DNA of 64,000 nt. It comes from Terrimesophilobacter sp044464485. GTDB lineage: Bacteria > Actinomycetota > Actinomycetes > Actinomycetales > Microbacteriaceae. Position 1 is the first letter of the stretch, and each line of letters opens with the position of its first letter. The notes under the pieces are model-generated. The model ran no database searches. It was not told where the DNA came from and was given only the letters and a program-made list of their open reading frames with translations. The DNA lies in the NCBI GenBank assembly GCA_044464485.1, contig JBIQLG010000007.1:1-64000 (forward strand). Reading direction: 5' to 3'. Positions 1 to 7,898 of the stretch are shown here, piece by piece. A program made the position numbers and the translations under genes.

Positions 1-893
1 ATTCGCGTTTCAAGGTCAGGGGCCTGCACGTCGGTGATGAGTCCCCATTCGAAGCGTGACCTCATCCGGTCCTCAAAACCGGTGAGGTGCTTCGGCGGGA
101 GATCGCTCGTGATGACCACCTGCTTGTTGTGATCATGGAGAGTGTTGAACGTGTGGAAGAACGCTTCCTGCGTGGAGTCCTTGCCCTGAAGGAACTGGAT
201 GTCGTCGATGAGCAGAATGTCAATTTCCCGGTAGCGGGACTGAAACATTGAGGCGCGGTTGTTCGCAATCGAGTTGATGAAGTCGTTCGTGAACTCTTCA
301 GAGCTCACATATCGAATGCGAATTCCTGGGTACAGGCTTTCGGCATAGTGGCCGATCGCGTGAAGGAGGTGTGTCTTTCCGAGACCCGACTCCCCATAGA
401 TGAAGAGCGGGTTGTACGCCTTCGCCGGGGCTTCCGCGACCGCAACGGCCGCGGCGTGAGCGAAGCGGTTGGATCCGCCGATGACGAAGTTGTCGAAACT
501 GTACTTTGAGTTCAGCCGCGAATCATTGCGCTTTCCCGAGTCGACGGGCGTGGGATTCAATTGCTGTTCCACGTACGACGGTTCGCTCGGTTCCGGTGCG
601 GCGTCAACGAAATCGTGTGTGATTTCCGGATTCACCACGATGGCGAAGGTGGAAACAGACTGGTCGTCGCTGAGTGCGGCTATCGCGTTGAGCAGCGGCA
701 ATCGGATCCGCTGTTCCAGCATCCCGCGGGTGAGGTCGTTGGGCACCTCGAGATACAGTGTTCCCGCCATCACCCCCTTGGGCTCGACAAGCGAAAGAAA
801 GCCCTCAAGCTGAGGCGTGATTCGGTCATCTGTGCGAAGCGAGTCCATGATCGATTGCCAGAGTTCCATGGTCGGATCAATGCCGTCTTCCAT
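1..893 (-). CDS. dnaA: Chromosomal replication initiator DnaA, 5' part (runs off the left edge)
   Basis: Binds DnaA boxes at oriC and opens the origin as an ATP-dependent filament. The first 297 residues are visible. Domain I is at about 1-80, an acidic/proline linker at 95-125, then the AAA+ core with Walker A GESGLGKTH (about 168-175), Walker B ILLIDD (226-231) and the RMRSRFEWGL segment that carries the arginine finger. The C-terminal DNA-binding HTH lies outside the window. The ATG at 893 is preceded by a GAGGGG Shine-Dalgarno. It is divergent from rpmH, with DnaA-box-like sites in between, which suggests autoregulation. Confidence 0.97.
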   Translation of the reverse strand, partial: MEDGIDPTMELWQSIMDSLRTDDRITPQLEGFLSLVEPKGVMAGTLYLEVPNDLTRGMLEQRIRLPLLNAIAALSDDQSVSTFAIVVNPEITHDFVDAAPEPSEPSYVEQQLNPTPVDSGKRNDSRLNSKYSFDNFVIGGSNRFAHAAAVAVAEAPAKAYNPLFIYGESGLGKTHLLHAIGHYAESLYPGIRIRYVSSEEFTNDFINSIANNRASMFQSRYREIDILLIDDIQFLQGKDSTQEAFFHTFNTLHDHNKQVVITSDLPPKHLTGFEDRMRSRFEWGLITDVQAPDLETR

Positions 894-917
894 CGTTCCC
901 CTCGGGTGCCGTCCTAC

Positions 918-986
918 TTATTCACAGGGTTATCCACCGATTGTGCAGTGACACCACCTTAGTTTGTCGACGGTGCACGTGGACAA
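918..986. promoter_or_regulatory. Three DnaA-box-like 9-mers between dnaA and rpmH
   Basis: TTATTCACA (918-926), TTATCCACC (930-938) and TTGTCCACG on the minus strand (978-986) resemble the DnaA box TT(A/G)TCCACA, each with one mismatch. They lie directly upstream of dnaA, where DnaA could repress its own promoter. A complete oriC is not claimed: the usual dnaA-dnaN interval is off the left edge. Confidence 0.6.
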
Positions 987-1034
987 CTCCCTTTGACAGA
1001 TTGGGGAAACTGAAATGTGTCTTCACCGGGCAGT

Positions 1035-1063
1035 TTGACCCTGCGCAATAAAGCCCGTACCTT
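1035..1063 (+). promoter_or_regulatory. Putative promoter of the rpmH-rnpA operon
   Basis: TTGACC (1035-1040), a 17-bp spacer and TACCTT (1058-1063) fit a housekeeping sigma-A promoter about 100 bp before rpmH. Assigned by motif reading only. Confidence 0.45.
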
Positions 1064-1165
1064 TAATCAGTTGACTTCTGCCGATTTCGGCACCCTACTT
1101 CCCGGGGCCCAGCGTTCGTGTTGCTGATTGCCCAGTGGAGATCTTGACACTGTGGAGATAAAGCA

Positions 1166-1303
1166 ATGAGTAAGAGAACATTTCAGCCCAACAACCGCCG
1201 CCGCGCGAAAGTTCACGGATTCCGCTTGCGCATGCGTACCCGCGCGGGACGCGCGATTCTGAGTGCACGCCGCCGTAAAGGTCGCACCGAGCTTTCCGCC
1301 TAA
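1166..1303 (+). CDS. rpmH: 50S ribosomal protein L34
   Basis: A 45-residue, very basic protein beginning MSKRTFQPNNRRRAKVHGF and ending GRTELSA, which is the complete L34 family sequence. It is a structural component of the large subunit. It opens the conserved rpmH-rnpA-yidD-yidC-jag-rsmG block found beside dnaA in most bacteria. rnpA starts 8 bp downstream, so the two are surely co-transcribed. The length is normal for actinobacteria. Confidence 0.97.
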   Translation: MSKRTFQPNNRRRAKVHGFRLRMRTRAGRAILSARRRKGRTELSA

Positions 1304-1310
1304 GCGGACG

Positions 1311-1652
1311 ATGCTGGCGAAGGTGAACCGCCTGCAGAGCGCTGCGGAATTTCGTTCCGTATTGCGTCGTGGCAAGCGGCAGAACCTGCACAACATCGCT
1401 GTGAACACGATGACGACGTCTCCGAATGACCCAGCGCGTTTCGGATTCGTGGTGACAAGGAAAGTGGGTAACGCAGTGGCACGCAATCTGGTGCGGCGCA
1501 GACTCAAGGCTGCTGCGCGTGAACTCGTGACTCAGGGACTTACGGGGGTCGACGTGGTTATCCGCCCATTTCCCATCGCGGCAGAAGCGACCTGGGGCGC
1601 CCTGCGCAGTGATGTCCAGTCCGCGGTGAAGGGACCATCGCGTGATGTCTAA
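1311..1652 (+). CDS. rnpA: Ribonuclease P protein component
   Basis: Protein subunit of RNase P, which binds the catalytic RNA and helps cleave the 5' leader of pre-tRNA. The 113-residue product has the FGFVVTRKVGNAVARN stretch followed by LVRRRLK, the RNR-type signature that contacts RNA. ATG 1311 was chosen because the family begins with MLAK(V)NRL; an upstream in-frame GTG would add residues from the rpmH 3' end. Its stop overlaps the start of yidD by 11 nt, which suggests translational coupling. Confidence 0.95.
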   Translation: MLAKVNRLQSAAEFRSVLRRGKRQNLHNIAVNTMTTSPNDPARFGFVVTRKVGNAVARNLVRRRLKAAARELVTQGLTGVDVVIRPFPIAAEATWGALRSDVQSAVKGPSRDV

Positions 1653-1953
1653 AGTCATCGTGTTTCTGGTTCTGGCACCGCGGAACTTCTGCGTGATCAT
1701 CCTTCGGGTGTATCGGACCGTGATTTCGCCCCTATACGGAGACGTGTGCCGCTACTATCCGTCCTGCTCCCATTACGCACTCAACGCGATCCAGCAGCAC
1801 GGGGTCGTCAAAGGCATCTGGCTCGGTACGCTTCGCATCGCTCGTTGCCATCCATGGGCAGCTGGCGGAGTGGACGACGTTCCTCTCAACAATCGCAGGA
1901 CGTACGCGATCACACCGTTTGGTTTCGTCACTGCCCCCAACGGAAAGGCCTGA
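1642..1953 (+). CDS. yidD: Membrane protein insertion efficiency factor YidD
   Basis: A small (103 aa) membrane-associated protein that assists YidC/Sec membrane protein insertion. The family core is clear: YRTVISPLYGDVCRYYPSC, then SHYALNAI, then RCHPWAAGG-D-VP. The predicted start is GTG 1642 or the adjacent ATG 1645; both overlap rnpA. yidC begins 8 bp downstream, matching the conserved operon. Confidence 0.93.
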   Translation: MMSKVIVFLVLAPRNFCVIILRVYRTVISPLYGDVCRYYPSCSHYALNAIQQHGVVKGIWLGTLRIARCHPWAAGGVDDVPLNNRRTYAITPFGFVTAPNGKA

Positions 1954-1960
1954 CGCCTCA

Positions 1961-2911
1961 ATGGACTTTATTGGAACCATCCTCTGGCCGATCAAGTGGG
2001 TTATTGAAGCTCTGCTCGTCGCATTTCACTGGGTCTTCACGACCATAGGAATGGACAAGGATGCCGGCACCACGTGGGTGCTGTCGATCGTGGGGCTCGT
2101 GCTCGTCGTTCGTGCCGCGCTCATCCCGATCTTTGTGCGGCAGATCAAGAGTCAGCGCAAAATGCTCGAGGTGGCTCCGCAACTCAAGAAGATTCAGGAC
2201 AAATACAAGGGGAAGAAGGACCAGTTCTCGCGTGAGGCAATGTCCCGCGAAACCATGGAGATGTACAAAAAGACGGGAACAAACCCGCTCAGCTCCTGCC
2301 TCCCGCTGCTGCTCCAGATGCCGATCTTCTTCGGTTTGTTCTCCGTGCTGCAGAACGCGCAGCACGAAGGGGTTGGGGTTGGCCTCCTGAGCGCGTCGCT
2401 ATCCAAGTCCTTCGGTGAGTCGGTGTTCTTCGGGGCTCCGCTGAAGCTTGCCATCAGCACCGCGGACGGCAACGCCGCCGTGATTGCCATTGCGTCGGTC
2501 ATGGTCGTGCTCATGACCGCGTCGCAATTCATCACGCAGCTCCAGATCATGTCCAAGAACCAGTCGCCGGAGATGAAGAGCTCGCCCATGTACAAGCAGC
2601 AGCGGATGCTCCTGTACGTTCTTCCGTTCGTGTTCCTGTTCTCCGGCTTCACCTTCCCGCTCGGCGTAATGTTTTACTGGCTGGTTTCGAACTTCTGGAC
2701 GATGGGTCAGCAGTTCATCGTGATCCGCAATATGCCGACTCCGGGTAGCGAAGCGGCCCTCGCGAAAGAGGCGAGAGTGGCGAAGAAGAATCAGCGACGG
2801 GGAATCACGATCGTCGAAGATTCGCCGGAGGAAGTGCCCGAGGAACCGAAACCAACGCAGCGCGCTCAACCGGTCAACCCCAAGAATCGCAAGAAAAAGA
2901 AGAAGAGGTAG
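1961..2911 (+). CDS. yidC: Membrane protein insertase YidC
   Basis: Oxa1/YidC-type insertase that integrates proteins into the cytoplasmic membrane with or without SecYEG. The 316-residue product has an N-terminal segment (about 4-25), a second helix (TWVLSIVGLVLVVRAALIP) with the conserved Arg, a cytoplasmic loop with KIQDKYKGKKDQ, then PLLLQMPIFFGLF and two or three more helices, and ends in a lysine-rich tail (KNRKKKKKR) that may contact ribosomes. ATG 1961 is preferred; an upstream in-frame GTG (1919) lies inside yidD. It lacks the large periplasmic domain of proteobacterial YidC, as is normal for Gram-positives. Confidence 0.95.
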   Translation: MDFIGTILWPIKWVIEALLVAFHWVFTTIGMDKDAGTTWVLSIVGLVLVVRAALIPIFVRQIKSQRKMLEVAPQLKKIQDKYKGKKDQFSREAMSRETMEMYKKTGTNPLSSCLPLLLQMPIFFGLFSVLQNAQHEGVGVGLLSASLSKSFGESVFFGAPLKLAISTADGNAAVIAIASVMVVLMTASQFITQLQIMSKNQSPEMKSSPMYKQQRMLLYVLPFVFLFSGFTFPLGVMFYWLVSNFWTMGQQFIVIRNMPTPGSEAALAKEARVAKKNQRRGITIVEDSPEEVPEEPKPTQRAQPVNPKNRKKKKKR

Positions 2912-2914
2912 CTG

Positions 2915-3466
2915 GTGTCTGATCTCTCCCCCGTCGACGAATCCGACGAAACACCTGAAGATGGTGCGGTTGATGCGCGCAGCGCTGATCGCGATGGACT
3001 TCGCTCGACAGAGCAACTTGAAGCCGAGGGCGATATCGCGGCCGACTACATCGAGGAGTTGCTCGACATCACGGATCTCGACGGCGACATCGACATCGAT
3101 GCGCATGATGGACGAGCCTACGTTTCCGTGAACTCGGAGAAGGACTCGAACCTTCGCTTGCTTTCGCGTCCCGACACGGTCAACGCACTGCAGGAGTTGA
3201 CGCGAATTGCCGTCCAGACCAGGACCGGTTCGTTCTCACGGCTGATCCTCGATGTTGGCGGATCGCGCCAGGCACGCGAGTCGGAGTTGGCTCGCCTTGT
3301 GGACCGCGCCGCTCAGCGCATCGAGGAGGGTGCCGCGTCCGTCGATCTTCCGCCGATGTCCTCCTATGAACGCAAGCTTGTGCATGATCTCGTGGCCGCA
3401 AAGGGACTTGTCTCGGAATCCGAGGGCGAGGGACGGGATCGCCACACGGTCATCACGGCTTCGTAG
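2915..3466 (+). CDS. jag: Jag/KhpB-type RNA-binding protein (KH-like plus R3H)
   Basis: A 183-residue protein with an acidic N-terminal region (about 1-50), a KH-like segment (about 55-120; RLLSRPDTVNALQELTRIA) and a C-terminal R3H domain (about 145-180; SSYERKLVHDLVA, ending RHTVITAS). The family binds RNA and influences cell division and elongation genes in Gram-positives. GTG 2915 is preceded by AGAGG in the last yidC codons and starts 3 bp after the yidC stop. Confidence 0.92.
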   Translation: MSDLSPVDESDETPEDGAVDARSADRDGLRSTEQLEAEGDIAADYIEELLDITDLDGDIDIDAHDGRAYVSVNSEKDSNLRLLSRPDTVNALQELTRIAVQTRTGSFSRLILDVGGSRQARESELARLVDRAAQRIEEGAASVDLPPMSSYERKLVHDLVAAKGLVSESEGEGRDRHTVITAS

Positions 3467-3483
3467 GCGCGCATACCCGTTCA

Positions 3484-3499
3484 TGTTTCACGTGAAACA
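3484..3499. promoter_or_regulatory. parS site, perfect 16-bp palindrome
   Basis: TGTTTCACGTGAAACA is identical to the bacterial parS consensus. ParB nucleates here and spreads as CTP-dependent clamps to segregate the origin. It lies between jag and rsmG, 0.9 kb before parA. Confidence 0.97.
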
Positions 3500-3574
3500 A
3501 TCCTCGCTGGGCTCGTCGAAAGTCGCGTCGGCGATCCTGATGCTCTGCGCGGCGACCCCTGCGGATGTGACGCG

Positions 3575-4276
3575 GTGAATTCTCACTCGCCAGGTGTGGA
3601 ATCCGGGTCAGACAAAGGTCCCATCCGGATTCCTGAATCGGTGCGCGAGACGAGAGACGTCGAGTCGGAACCCGAGATTGCCGCCGCACTCTTCGGTGAC
3701 AACATCGATCAGGCGCGCACTTTCGCCCGGGAGCTTGCGCGTCAGGGTGAGGAGCTTGGGCTTATCGGACCCCTGGAACCGCCCCGGTTGTGGACGCGTC
3801 ACATCATCAACTGTGCCTTGATCGCGCCGCTCTTATCCCACGGTCGTATCGCGGATGTCGGCAGCGGCGCAGGCCTTCCTGGGATTGTACTTGCCATCGC
3901 CCGCCCCGACGTCACGATGGTGCTCATAGAGCCCATGGAACGTCGGATTCAATGGCTCGAGTTCGTGGTGTCGACGCTGGCGCTTGCGAACGTCGACGTC
4001 GTGCGAGCAAGGGCACAAGAGGCGACGTCGCTGTCGCCTTTCGATCAGGTGACTGCGCGGGCCGTCACGTCGCTCAACAAGCTGATTCCCATGACCGCTC
4101 CCTTGGTAAAGCGTGGCGGCGAGCTGCTTTTTCTCAAGGGCGAAGGAGTGTTCCGAGAATGGGATGCGGCCGCGAAGGCGATAGCGAAGGCGAGGCTTTC
4201 TGACGTCGAGGTTCTTATGCTCGGCGAGGAAATGGGTACAGAAGCCACTCGGGTGTTTCGGGCTAAAGTTGACTGA
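3575..4276 (+). CDS. rsmG: 16S rRNA (guanine-N7) methyltransferase RsmG
   Basis: SAM-dependent enzyme that methylates a guanine of the 530 loop of 16S rRNA (G527 in E. coli). The SAM-binding motif I, ADVGSGAGLPGIVLAIARP, lies near residues 90-108. Also present are the WTRHI(I)NC motif and VTARAVTSLNKL. At 233 residues it is slightly longer than the family because of a variable N-terminus (about 1-45). GTG 3575 is the chosen start; later starts would cut into the variable region only, so the exact start is uncertain. Confidence 0.93.
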   Translation: MNSHSPGVESGSDKGPIRIPESVRETRDVESEPEIAAALFGDNIDQARTFARELARQGEELGLIGPLEPPRLWTRHIINCALIAPLLSHGRIADVGSGAGLPGIVLAIARPDVTMVLIEPMERRIQWLEFVVSTLALANVDVVRARAQEATSLSPFDQVTARAVTSLNKLIPMTAPLVKRGGELLFLKGEGVFREWDAAAKAIAKARLSDVEVLMLGEEMGTEATRVFRAKVD

Positions 4277-4342
4277 TCACGCACAGCGTTGCCAAGGTCG
4301 CCGTGCTGTGCGTTGACTTGAATATCCCTTGCGAATGAACGA

Positions 4343-4358
4343 GGTTTCACGTGAAACA
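4343..4358. promoter_or_regulatory. Second parS site, overlapping the parA start
   Basis: GGTTTCACGTGAAACA differs from the parS consensus only at the first base. The GTG in its centre (4351-4353) is the predicted parA start codon, so ParB bound here would sit on the parA translation start and probably influence parA-parB expression. Confidence 0.93.
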
Positions 4359-5274
4359 TCCTGACGGGACTGCGGACGTCGTGAATTTTGCGCTCGGCGC
4401 AGATGAATCGACTCCGCTCGCTCGGGAACTTGCAGATTTGACTCGGAGGCGCCAAGTTCTTTCCAACACCCAACTTCCGTTACCCACCACCACGCGAGTC
4501 TTCACAGTGGCAAACCAAAAAGGTGGAGTCGGCAAGACGACATCAACGGTGAACCTTGCTGCGGCGCTGGCTCGTTCCGGAGCACGCGTTCTGGTCATCG
4601 ATCTCGACCCGCAGGGAAACGCGTCCACGGCGCTCGGTGTCGAACATCGCGCAGAAACTGCGAGCGTGTACGACGTCATCATCAATGACGAGCCCATGGC
4701 GGGGGTGATCCAGCGGAGCCCCGAGTTCGAGACGCTGTACTGCGTGCCGGCGACAATTCATCTGGCCGGCGCCGAGATCGAACTCGTTTCACTCGTCGCC
4801 CGCGAGCAACGGCTGCACACGGCGCTCGAGAGATTTCTCCAGGAGTCGGATGATCCCTTCCACTATGTCTTCATCGACTGCCCACCCTCACTCGGCCTGC
4901 TCACCATCAACGCGTTCGTTGCTGCGACCGAGGTGTTGATTCCGATCCAGTGCGAGTACTACGCGCTCGAGGGACTTAGTCAGCTCCTGTCCAACATCCG
5001 GCTCATCGAACGGCACCTGAATCCGCGGCTGGCCGTATCCACCATCCTGATGACGATGTACGACTCGCGAACGAATCTTGCGAACCAGGTTGTCGATGAC
5101 GTCCGCGAACACTTTCCCGCGGAAGTGCTCACCACTCTCATTCCACGTTCGGTTCGGATTTCAGAGGCGCCGAGCTACGGTCAGAGTGTGATTAGCTACG
5201 ATACGAATTCTCCCGGCGCGATCTCCTATCGTGAGGCGGCAGCGGAGATTGCCCAGAGGGGGGCAAAGAACTGA
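4351..5274 (+). CDS. parA: Chromosome-partitioning ATPase ParA (Soj)
   Basis: Deviant Walker ATPase that binds nucleoid DNA non-specifically and moves ParB-parS complexes. The 307-residue protein has a variable 48-residue N-terminus, then FTVANQKGGVGKTT (Walker A, about 51-64), VIDLDPQGNAST (switch I), FIDCPPSLGLLT (Walker B-like) and the C-terminal RISEAPSYGQSV motif. The GTG start lies inside a parS palindrome and is preceded by GAGG at 4341-4344. No other well-placed start exists before the Walker motif, so the N-terminus is likely but unproven. Its TGA overlaps parB's ATG by one base. Confidence 0.95.
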   Translation: MKHPDGTADVVNFALGADESTPLARELADLTRRRQVLSNTQLPLPTTTRVFTVANQKGGVGKTTSTVNLAAALARSGARVLVIDLDPQGNASTALGVEHRAETASVYDVIINDEPMAGVIQRSPEFETLYCVPATIHLAGAEIELVSLVAREQRLHTALERFLQESDDPFHYVFIDCPPSLGLLTINAFVAATEVLIPIQCEYYALEGLSQLLSNIRLIERHLNPRLAVSTILMTMYDSRTNLANQVVDDVREHFPAEVLTTLIPRSVRISEAPSYGQSVISYDTNSPGAISYREAAAEIAQRGAKN

Positions 5275-6218
5275 TGGCAGCCGCAAAACGCACAGGCCTC
5301 GGGCGCGGAATCGGCGCACTCATACCTACTGATGAGGGTTCCCCCGACCGTCCGGTCGATGTATTTTTTCCTTCCGAAGGCAACACCGGCCTGCTCGCTG
5401 TTCCCGGTGCACGCCTGGTAAATCTCTCCCCCGACGAGATCGCGCCCAATGCGGTGCAGCCCCGCACCGAGTTCTCCAAGGAAAAACTCGATGAGCTCGT
5501 TGCGTCCATTCGCGAAGTCGGTGTGTTGCAGCCGATCGTTGTTCGGCCCATCGTGGGTGGAACGGGTCCGGAGAAGTTTGAACTCATCATGGGTGAGCGA
5601 CGACTTCGCGCGACCAAGCAGCTCGGGCTCGCAACGATTCCCGCCGTTGTCAAGAACACGGCCGACGAGGAAATGTTGCGGGATGCGCTTCTGGAAAACC
5701 TTCATAGAGCCGACCTCAATCCGCTCGAGGAGGCGTCGGCCTACCAGCAGTTGCTTTCCGACTTCGGCATCACGCAGGACCAGCTCGCACAGCGCATCGG
5801 TCGTTCGCGCCCGCAAATCACCAACACCATCCGGCTGCTCAAGCTGCCTGAGTCTGTTCAGCGCCGGGTGGCATCGGGTGTACTGAGTGCCGGTCATGCG
5901 CGCGCTGTTTTGGCGGCAGGGGATGCGGCGGCTATGGAAAAGCTCGCTGACAAAATTGTCAACGAGGATCTCACGGTGCGCGGAGCAGAAGCGGCCGCGG
6001 GTGTCACTTCCGCGAAGGCCCCCCGGTCAACGAAACCCACCCCGGGAAAACGACAGGCTCAGCTGGGCGAAATAGCAGAGCGTCTGGGTGATCGGCTCAA
6101 CACCAGGGTGAAGATTTCACTGGGCGCCAGCAAGGGAACTATCGTGATCGACTTCGCGAGCATTGCCGACTTGAACCGCATTCTCGGCGAGCTGGGCGAA
6201 GATCATCGATTTTCCTAG
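5274..6218 (+). CDS. parB: Chromosome-partitioning protein ParB (CTPase, parS-binding)
   Basis: Binds parS, hydrolyses CTP and slides along DNA to build the partition complex. The 314-residue protein contains an N-terminal ParA-interaction segment (KRTGLGRGIGALI, about 5-17) and NAVQPRTEFSKEKLDELVASI. The CTP-binding GERRLRA motif follows, then the HTH ITQDQLAQRIGRSRPQITNTIRLL (about 165-190) and a C-terminal dimerization domain. It is translationally coupled to parA (TGATG overlap). It ends 15 bp from the convergent aminotransferase gene. Confidence 0.96.
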   Translation: MAAAKRTGLGRGIGALIPTDEGSPDRPVDVFFPSEGNTGLLAVPGARLVNLSPDEIAPNAVQPRTEFSKEKLDELVASIREVGVLQPIVVRPIVGGTGPEKFELIMGERRLRATKQLGLATIPAVVKNTADEEMLRDALLENLHRADLNPLEEASAYQQLLSDFGITQDQLAQRIGRSRPQITNTIRLLKLPESVQRRVASGVLSAGHARAVLAAGDAAAMEKLADKIVNEDLTVRGAEAAAGVTSAKAPRSTKPTPGKRQAQLGEIAERLGDRLNTRVKISLGASKGTIVIDFASIADLNRILGELGEDHRFS

Positions 6219-6233
6219 CCAGACCGGCCGCCA

Positions 6234-7478
6234 TCAGGCGAGGTTGTGTGGCAAGGTCAGCGGGTTCTCGAGTTGCGAGCGGATCACTCCTGCGAGCCGT
6301 CTGACACCTTCGCGAATGAACTCGGGCGTTGGGTACGAGAACGACAGCCGCATGTTGTGACGTCCGTTGCCATCTGCGTAGAAGGCCGACCCTGGCGTAT
6401 AGGCGACGAGGTTCTCGACAGCGAGCGGTAGCAGTTCGGTGGCGTTGAGCTGTTCGGGAAGCGTGAGCCACACGTAGAATCCACCGGCGGGCACAGTCCA
6501 GGACATTTCCGGGAGGAACTCATCGAGGGCATCCAGGAGCGCGTTACGTCGTTCCCGGTAGAGGTCGCGGAAGGTCGCAATCTGGTTGCGCCAGTCTGCA
6601 GAGTTGAGGTATTCGGAAATGATCGACTGCGTGAACGAGCTCGGCGAGAGCACCGCGGCCTCATTGGCAAGAATGAGTTTATCTCGAATATCGGCGGGAG
6701 CGAGGACCCACCCGACCCGAAGCCCGGGTGCGAGCGTCTTGGAGAATGTTCCGAGATACACGACTCCGTCATCCATGGATCGCAACGCGTCGGGCGCGGG
6801 CGAATCAAAATACAACAAGCCATAGGGATTGTCCTCGAGCACCAGAACGCCGTAGCGTTGTGCAATCTCGAGGATCTCCCGGCGACGCTCGAGGGCGAGC
6901 GTAACCCCAGCCGGATTGTTGAACGTCGGCACCGTGTAGAGGAACTTTGGCGTGCGGCCCGCGGCGGAGAGCGACTCGATGCGTTCGGCCAGAGCCTCAG
7001 GGATGAGGCCGAGATCATCCATGGGAACGTGGTCCACCGTGGCCTGAAACGAGCGGAACACCACCAGGGCTGTCACATAACTCGGCCCCTCGGCCAGAAC
7101 GACATCTCCCGGGTCCAGGAAAAGCTTGGCCAGCAATTCGAGCGCATGCTGCGAACCCGTGGTCACGACGACGTCATCCGCTGTGCCCCGGATGCCCTCC
7201 AACGCCATGACTTCCAGAATCTGTTCCCTGAGCCGTGCGATTCCCTGACCGGAACCGTATTGAAGCGCGGACTCGCCATGGATGCGCAGAGTGCGATCCA
7301 CCGCGGTCGCCACCATGTCGCGCGGCAGTGCCGAGACGAAGGGCATTCCTCCAGCGAGCGACACAACCTCGGGGCGCGATGCCACGGCAAACAGCGCGCG
7401 CACTTCAGAGGCGCTCAGTTCGTCTGTACGGCGTGCAAACACGTGTCGTGATGATTGGGGCTGAGGGGAGTCAGCCAT
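6234..7478 (-). CDS. PLP-dependent aminotransferase, class I/II (2-aminoadipate-aminotransferase-like)
   Basis: A 414-residue fold-type I aminotransferase. Visible motifs are SLAGGMPF at the N-terminus, NNPAG (substrate/cofactor region), LEDNPYG, and the PLP-lysine motif GTFSKTLAPGLRVGW. The sequence resembles the LysN/ARO8-like family that transaminates 2-aminoadipate, aromatic or branched-chain amino acids; the substrate cannot be read from sequence. ATG 7478 has GAGAGAG upstream; a longer in-frame extension toward trxA has no family features. In mycobacteria this position between parB and the thioredoxin genes holds cwlM instead. Confidence 0.85.
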   Translation of the reverse strand: MADSPQPQSSRHVFARRTDELSASEVRALFAVASRPEVVSLAGGMPFVSALPRDMVATAVDRTLRIHGESALQYGSGQGIARLREQILEVMALEGIRGTADDVVVTTGSQHALELLAKLFLDPGDVVLAEGPSYVTALVVFRSFQATVDHVPMDDLGLIPEALAERIESLSAAGRTPKFLYTVPTFNNPAGVTLALERRREILEIAQRYGVLVLEDNPYGLLYFDSPAPDALRSMDDGVVYLGTFSKTLAPGLRVGWVLAPADIRDKLILANEAAVLSPSSFTQSIISEYLNSADWRNQIATFRDLYRERRNALLDALDEFLPEMSWTVPAGGFYVWLTLPEQLNATELLPLAVENLVAYTPGSAFYADGNGRHNMRLSFSYPTPEFIREGVRRLAGVIRSQLENPLTLPHNLA

Positions 7479-7549
7479 ACGCTCTCTCGTCCATCCTTCA
7501 AGGATAGAGTCCGGCGGCACGCTCGAAAGACGCTGCCCGGATCGAACGG

Positions 7550-7873
7550 CTACAGAAAGTCGGCCAGTTGCGCTTCCAGCGCCGGCTTGGGCATCGCACC
7601 GATGACCGACTTGACGACCTCCCCGTTCTGGAAAACCTTCATCGCGGGAATCGAGGTGATCTGGTATTTCATTGCCAGCTGCTGATTCGAGTCGACATCC
7701 ACCTTCACGAGGCGGATCTTTCCCTCGTGCTCTGCAGCGATCTGGTCGAGAATCGGCGACACCTGGCGGCAGGGACCGCACCACTCCGCCCAGAAGTCGA
7801 CCAAAACGGGGACTTCGGACTTGAGAACTTCGTTTTCGAACGTGTCATCCGTGACATCGAGGGCAGTTGACAT
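7550..7873 (-). CDS. trxA: Thioredoxin
   Basis: A 107-residue cytoplasmic disulfide reductase with the active site WAEWCGPC (Cys-Gly-Pro-Cys, about residues 32-35), the cis-proline loop SIPAM and the C-terminal GAMPK segment. It receives electrons from TrxB, encoded just upstream on the same strand. AAGGAG precedes ATG 7873, which fixes the start; the longer upstream extension belongs to trxB's antisense frame. Confidence 0.97.
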   Translation of the reverse strand: MSTALDVTDDTFENEVLKSEVPVLVDFWAEWCGPCRQVSPILDQIAAEHEGKIRLVKVDVDSNQQLAMKYQITSIPAMKVFQNGEVVKSVIGAMPKPALEAQLADFL

Positions 7874-7898
7874 GGCGTACTCCTTGTGGTGATTGCGT

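Noticed and set aside
894..1165. Full oriC at the dnaA-rpmH gap
   Set aside because: Only three imperfect boxes and no AT-rich unwinding region; the dnaA-dnaN side is outside the window.
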